From: Gammaproteobacteria bacterium
GTDB taxonomy: Bacteria > Pseudomonadota > Gammaproteobacteria > Ga0077536
Direction: 5' to 3'
Length of the DNA stretch: 64,000 nucleotides
Assembly: GCA_016209015.1 (NCBI GenBank)
Contig: JACQWY010000021.1
Location: 186,001-250,000, forward strand
Part shown: positions 60,984 through 64,000 of the stretch, one piece after another
How the letters are laid out: each line of letters begins with the position of its first letter
Numbering within the stretch: position 1 is the stretch's first letter
Notes under the pieces: generated by a model
The model's input: only the letters and a program-made list of their open reading frames with translations
What the model was told of the DNA's origin: nothing
Database searches by the model: none
Program-made: the position numbers and the translations under genes

Positions 60984-62624
60984 TCACGCCGGCTCGGGAT
61001 CCTGCTCGTGATAGCCTGAAGTGATCGGAAAGCGCCGATCGCGTCCGAACGCGCGCTGGGTGATGCGCACGCCCGGCGCGGCCTGCCGCCGTTTGTATTC
61101 GTTGCGATCCACCATCCGGGCCACGCGCTTGACCGTCTCGAGCTCGTAACCCTGGGCGCAGATTTCCTGCGGCGTCAGGTCGCGCTCGATGTACATCTCG
61201 AGGATCGGGTCCAGCACCTCGTAGGGCGGCAGGCTGTCCGTGTCCTTCTGATCGGGCCGCAGCTCCGCGGACGGCGGGCGCTCGATCACGCGTTCGGGGA
61301 TGACTATGCCGCGCGAATTCCGCCAGCGCGAGAGCCGGTAGACGAGCATCTTCGGCACGTCCTTCAACGGCGCGAAGCCGCCGGCCATGTCGCCGTACAG
61401 CGTCGCGTAGCCGACGGACATCTCGCTCTTGTTGCCGGTCGTGAGCACGATGCGGCCGGTCTTGTTCGAGACCGCCATGAGAATGATGCCGCGGCAACGG
61501 GCCTGGATGTTCTCCTCCGTCACGTCCGCGGCCGCGCCGGCGAAGACCGGTGCGAGGATGTCGTTGAACGCGGCGAAGGGCTGTTCGATCGGCACGACGT
61601 GGAAGCTGGAGCCGAGTGCGCGGGCCTGCAGCGCCGCGTCCTCGTTGCTCATGTCCGCGGTGTAGCGCGAGGGCATGGCGATCGCGGTGACGTTTTCCGC
61701 ACCGAGCGCGTCGGCGGCGATCGCGAGCGTGAGCGCGGAATCGATGCCGCCCGAGAGCCCGAGCACTGCGCCCTTGAAGCGGTTCTTGCGGACGTAATCG
61801 CGCACGCCGAGCACGAGTGCCGCGTAGACGTTCTCGTCCCCGGTGAGCGGCTCCGTCATTGCCCCGGAAATCTCGAGGCCATCCCTGCCGCGGCCGATTT
61901 CCCAGCACAGCAGCGCTTCCTCGAACTCCGGGCCGGCCGCGCGCACGTCGCCGCGCGCAGCAACGGCGAGCGAGCCGCCGTCGAAGACGAGCTCGTCCTG
62001 ACCGCCGACGAGATTGAGATAGACGATCGGCAAACCGCTCGCGGCACCGGCGGTGCGCAGCGCCGCGAGGCGCGCCGCGCGCTGCAGCGTGTGATAGGGC
62101 GAGGCGTTGACATTGAGGATGAATTCCGCGCCCGCGTCGCGCGCCGCGACGCTCGTCGCCGGATCCCAGATGTCCTCGCAGATGCCGAGGCCGATGCGAT
62201 AGCCGTTCACGTCGACGACCGCCGGCGCGCGGCCTTCGATGAAATAGCGCTTCTCGTCGAACACCGCGTAATTCGGCAGGCGCTGCTTGCGGTACGTCAG
62301 CACGCGTGCGCCGGCGTGGAACAGCGTGACGCTGTTGTAGAGGCCCTCCGGCGCGGCCTCCGGATGGCCGACGAGCGCGCGGATGCCGCGCGTCTCGCGC
62401 ATGATCCGCTCGAGCGCGGCTTCGACGCGGCGGTGCAGTCCGGGCCGGAACAGCAGGTCCTCGGGCGGATAGCCGGTGATCGCGAGCTCGGGGAACGCGA
62501 CGAGATCGGCGTGGAGCCCGTCGCGGGCTTTCGCGACGGCACTGATGATCGCCGCCGTGTTGGCCTCGATGTCGCCCACGCAGCAGTTCTGCTGCGCGAG
62601 CGCGAGGCGCAGTCGTTCAGCCAT
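60984..62624 (-). CDS. nadE: Glutamine-dependent NAD+ synthetase
   Basis: A 546-residue two-domain enzyme. The N-terminal nitrilase-type amidase makes ammonia from glutamine (Glu in [10 protein letters not shown], Lys in [14 protein letters not shown], nucleophile Cys in GICEDIWDP). The C-terminal NAD synthetase domain has the ATP loop [16 protein letters not shown] and the [22 protein letters not shown] motif. It completes NAD synthesis in the cytoplasm. It lacks the long extra N-terminal stretch of mycobacterial versions. It is convergent with bamD. Confidence 0.95.
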   Translation of the reverse strand: MAERLRLALAQQNCCVGDIEANTAAIISAVAKARDGLHADLVAFPELAITGYPPEDLLFRPGLHRRVEAALERIMRETRGIRALVGHPEAAPEGLYNSVTLFHAGARVLTYRKQRLPNYAVFDEKRYFIEGRAPAVVDVNGYRIGLGICEDIWDPATSVAARDAGAEFILNVNASPYHTLQRAARLAALRTAGAASGLPIVYLNLVGGQDELVFDGGSLAVAARGDVRAAGPEFEEALLCWEIGRGRDGLEISGAMTEPLTGDENVYAALVLGVRDYVRKNRFKGAVLGLSGGIDSALTLAIAADALGAENVTAIAMPSRYTADMSNEDAALQARALGSSFHVVPIEQPFAAFNDILAPVFAGAAADVTEENIQARCRGIILMAVSNKTGRIVLTTGNKSEMSVGYATLYGDMAGGFAPLKDVPKMLVYRLSRWRNSRGIVIPERVIERPPSAELRPDQKDTDSLPPYEVLDPILEMYIERDLTPQEICAQGYELETVKRVARMVDRNEYKRRQAAPGVRITQRAFGRDRRFPITSGYHEQDPEPA

Positions 62625-62667
62625 GCCGGCCGGTCGACTGCGCGGGGCGCGGCACTCCCGTCACGGG

Positions 62668-63537
62668 CTACATCACCCGCTTCATGGTCGAGCCGAGATC
62701 GGCCGGTGAACGCGCGACGTGCACGCCTGCCGCTTCGAGCGCCGCGAACTTGTCGGCCGCCGTGCCCTTGCCGCCGGAGATGATCGCGCCCGCATGGCCC
62801 ATGCGCTTGCCGGGCGGGGCGGTGACGCCCGCGATGTAGCCGACGACCGGCTTCGTGACCTTCGCCTGGATGAACGCCGCGGCCTCTTCCTCGGCCGAGC
62901 CGCCGATCTCACCGACCATGATGATGCCCGCGGTCTGCGGATCATCCTGGAAGAGCGTGAGGCAGTCGATGAAGTTCATGCCCTGGATGGGATCGCCGCC
63001 GATGCCGACGCAGGTGCTCTGGCCGAGGCCGGCGTGCGTCGTCTGGTGTACGGCTTCGTAGGTCAGCGTGCCGGAACGCGAGACGATGCCGATCTTGCCG
63101 GGCTTGTGGATGTGGCCCGGCATGATGCCCATCTTGCACTCGCCGGGCGTGATCACGCCGGGGCAGTTCGGGCCGATGAGGAAGACGCCGGGACGATTCA
63201 TGAGGCTCGCCTTCACGCGCAGCATGTCGAGGACGGGAATGCCCTCGGTGATGCAGGCGATGACCTTGATGCCGGCGTCGACGGCTTCGACGATCGCGTC
63301 GGCCGCGAACGGCGGCGGGACGAAGATCATGCTCGCATCCGCGCCGGTCGCGTCGACGGCCTGCTGGACGGTGTCGAAGATCGGCCGGTCGAGGTGCTTG
63401 CTGCCGCTCTTGCCGGGCGTGATGCCGCCCACGATCTGCGTGCCGTAGGCGATCGCCTGTTCGGCGTGGAACGTGCCCTGCTTGCCGGTGAAGCCCTGGA
63501 CGATCACCTTCGTGTTCCTGTTGATCAGAATCGACAT
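62668..63537 (-). CDS. sucD: Succinyl-CoA synthetase alpha subunit
   Basis: A 289-residue subunit, the same length as E. coli SucD, of the TCA-cycle enzyme that makes ATP or GTP from succinyl-CoA. The CoA-binding fold shows [17 protein letters not shown] and [33 protein letters not shown] follows, and the phosphorylated His is in [14 protein letters not shown]. It overlaps the sucC stop by one base (TAATG). Confidence 0.97.
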   Translation of the reverse strand: MSILINRNTKVIVQGFTGKQGTFHAEQAIAYGTQIVGGITPGKSGSKHLDRPIFDTVQQAVDATGADASMIFVPPPFAADAIVEAVDAGIKVIACITEGIPVLDMLRVKASLMNRPGVFLIGPNCPGVITPGECKMGIMPGHIHKPGKIGIVSRSGTLTYEAVHQTTHAGLGQSTCVGIGGDPIQGMNFIDCLTLFQDDPQTAGIIMVGEIGGSAEEEAAAFIQAKVTKPVVGYIAGVTAPPGKRMGHAGAIISGGKGTAADKFAALEAAGVHVARSPADLGSTMKRVM

Positions 63538-64000
63538 TACTTCGCTCCTTCCACTGCAGCCACCACCTTGCTCGCGGCGTCCGCGAGTCCTTCCGCGCCC
63601 GTGATGGCGAGACCGCTCGCCGCGAGCAGGCTGTTGCCCTGCTCGACGTTCGTGCCCTCGAGGCGCACGACCACCGGCACGTCGACGCCGACTTCCTTGA
63701 CCGCGGCGATGATGCCTTCGGCGATCATGTCGCAGCGGACGATGCCGCCGAAGATGTTGACGAGGATGGCATGCACGTTCGGATCGGAGACGATGATCTT
63801 GAACGCCTCGGAGACGCGCTCTTTCGTCGCGCCGCCGCCGACGTCGAGGAAGTTCGCCGGATTGCCGCCGTGCAGCTTGATGATGTCCATCGTCGCCATG
63901 GCGAGGCCCGCGCCGTTCACCATGCAGGCGATGTTGCCTTCGAGCGTGACGTAGTTGAGATCGAATTCCTTCGCGCGGCGCTCCTTGTCGTCCTCCTGGC
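63537..64000 (-). CDS. sucC: Succinyl-CoA synthetase beta subunit, C-terminal part (5' end cut by window edge)
   Basis: About 154 codons of the beta subunit are inside the window; the start lies past base 64000. Visible are [51 protein letters not shown] and [13 protein letters not shown], the typical C-terminal ligase (CoA-binding) domain. An internal ATG at 63923 is not the true start: the frame continues upstream with conserved SucC sequence ([15 protein letters not shown]). It is translationally coupled to sucD. Confidence 0.97.
   Translation of the reverse strand, partial: QEDDKERRAKEFDLNYVTLEGNIACMVNGAGLAMATMDIIKLHGGNPANFLDVGGGATKERVSEAFKIIVSDPNVHAILVNIFGGIVRCDMIAEGIIAAVKEVGVDVPVVVRLEGTNVEQGNSLLAASGLAITGAEGLADAASKVVAAVEGAK

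Overview
The window is a continuous stretch of GC-rich chromosome from a gammaproteobacterium that makes meso-diaminopimelate peptidoglycan and lipid A. Evidence: the gene order rnpB - mraZ to ftsZ - lpxC - (dciA) - secA, the block petABC - sspAB - dolP - diaA - yraN - lpoA - rsmI, and the murA - hisG - hisD junction all recall Pseudomonas/Xanthomonas-type chromosomes. A bc1 complex, a type IV pilus motor block beside coaE, glutamine-dependent NadE and PurT suggest an aerobic, piliated bacterium outside the Enterobacteria, perhaps near Xanthomonadales/Nevskiales. That placement is inference; no rRNA is present.

Layout. 1-4.6 kb is the accessory-looking end: a cut glycoside hydrolase, an MFS transporter, a zinc-ribbon DUF1003 membrane protein, then a three-gene bufferin-type RiPP cluster (six-cysteine precursor, MNIO/DUF692 enzyme, DUF2063 partner). 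4.6-10.1 kb is tgt-yajC-secD-secF-pdxB. A 152-bp IS5-like MITE with TTAG target duplications follows the pdxB stop. 10.3-16.3 kb holds purT, an N-terminally short gloA, an mlaC without its transporter genes, ibaG, murA, hisG (short form) and hisD. 16.3-20.3 kb is petABC-sspAB. A second, truncated inverted copy of the MITE sits between sspB and the minus-strand dolP-diaA-yraN-lpoA block. rsmI and rnpB lead into the division and cell wall cluster.

25.4-44.4 kb is an unbroken dcw cluster: a strong sigma70-type promoter, three MraZ boxes, a structured leader, then mraZ, rsmH, ftsL, ftsI, murE, murF, mraY, murD, ftsW, murG, murC, murB, ddl, ftsQ, ftsA, ftsZ, lpxC. Most junctions overlap by 4-17 nt or are nearly flush, so translation is probably coupled. 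Together these genes build lipid II from UDP-MurNAc, polymerise it at the septum and assemble the Z-ring. LpxC ties the block to lipid A synthesis, MurA (13 kb) supplies the first committed step and LpoA (22 kb) is expected to activate a peptidoglycan synthase.

44.4-64 kb: dciA diverges from secA; argJ and a Nudix-ThiE fusion follow. Then a minus-strand series: zapD, coaE, pilD, pilC, pilB, clpB (with a clear sigma32-type promoter), pgeF and rluD. bamD (plus strand) converges on nadE, and sucD and the cut end of sucC close the window. Nearly all genes are conserved housekeeping genes. The least ordinary items are the bufferin-type cluster, the MITE pair, the gloA truncation, the PilB zinc-motif loss and the degenerate ThiE half of the Nudix fusion. 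No CRISPR array, complete insertion sequence, phage gene, tRNA or rRNA was seen.
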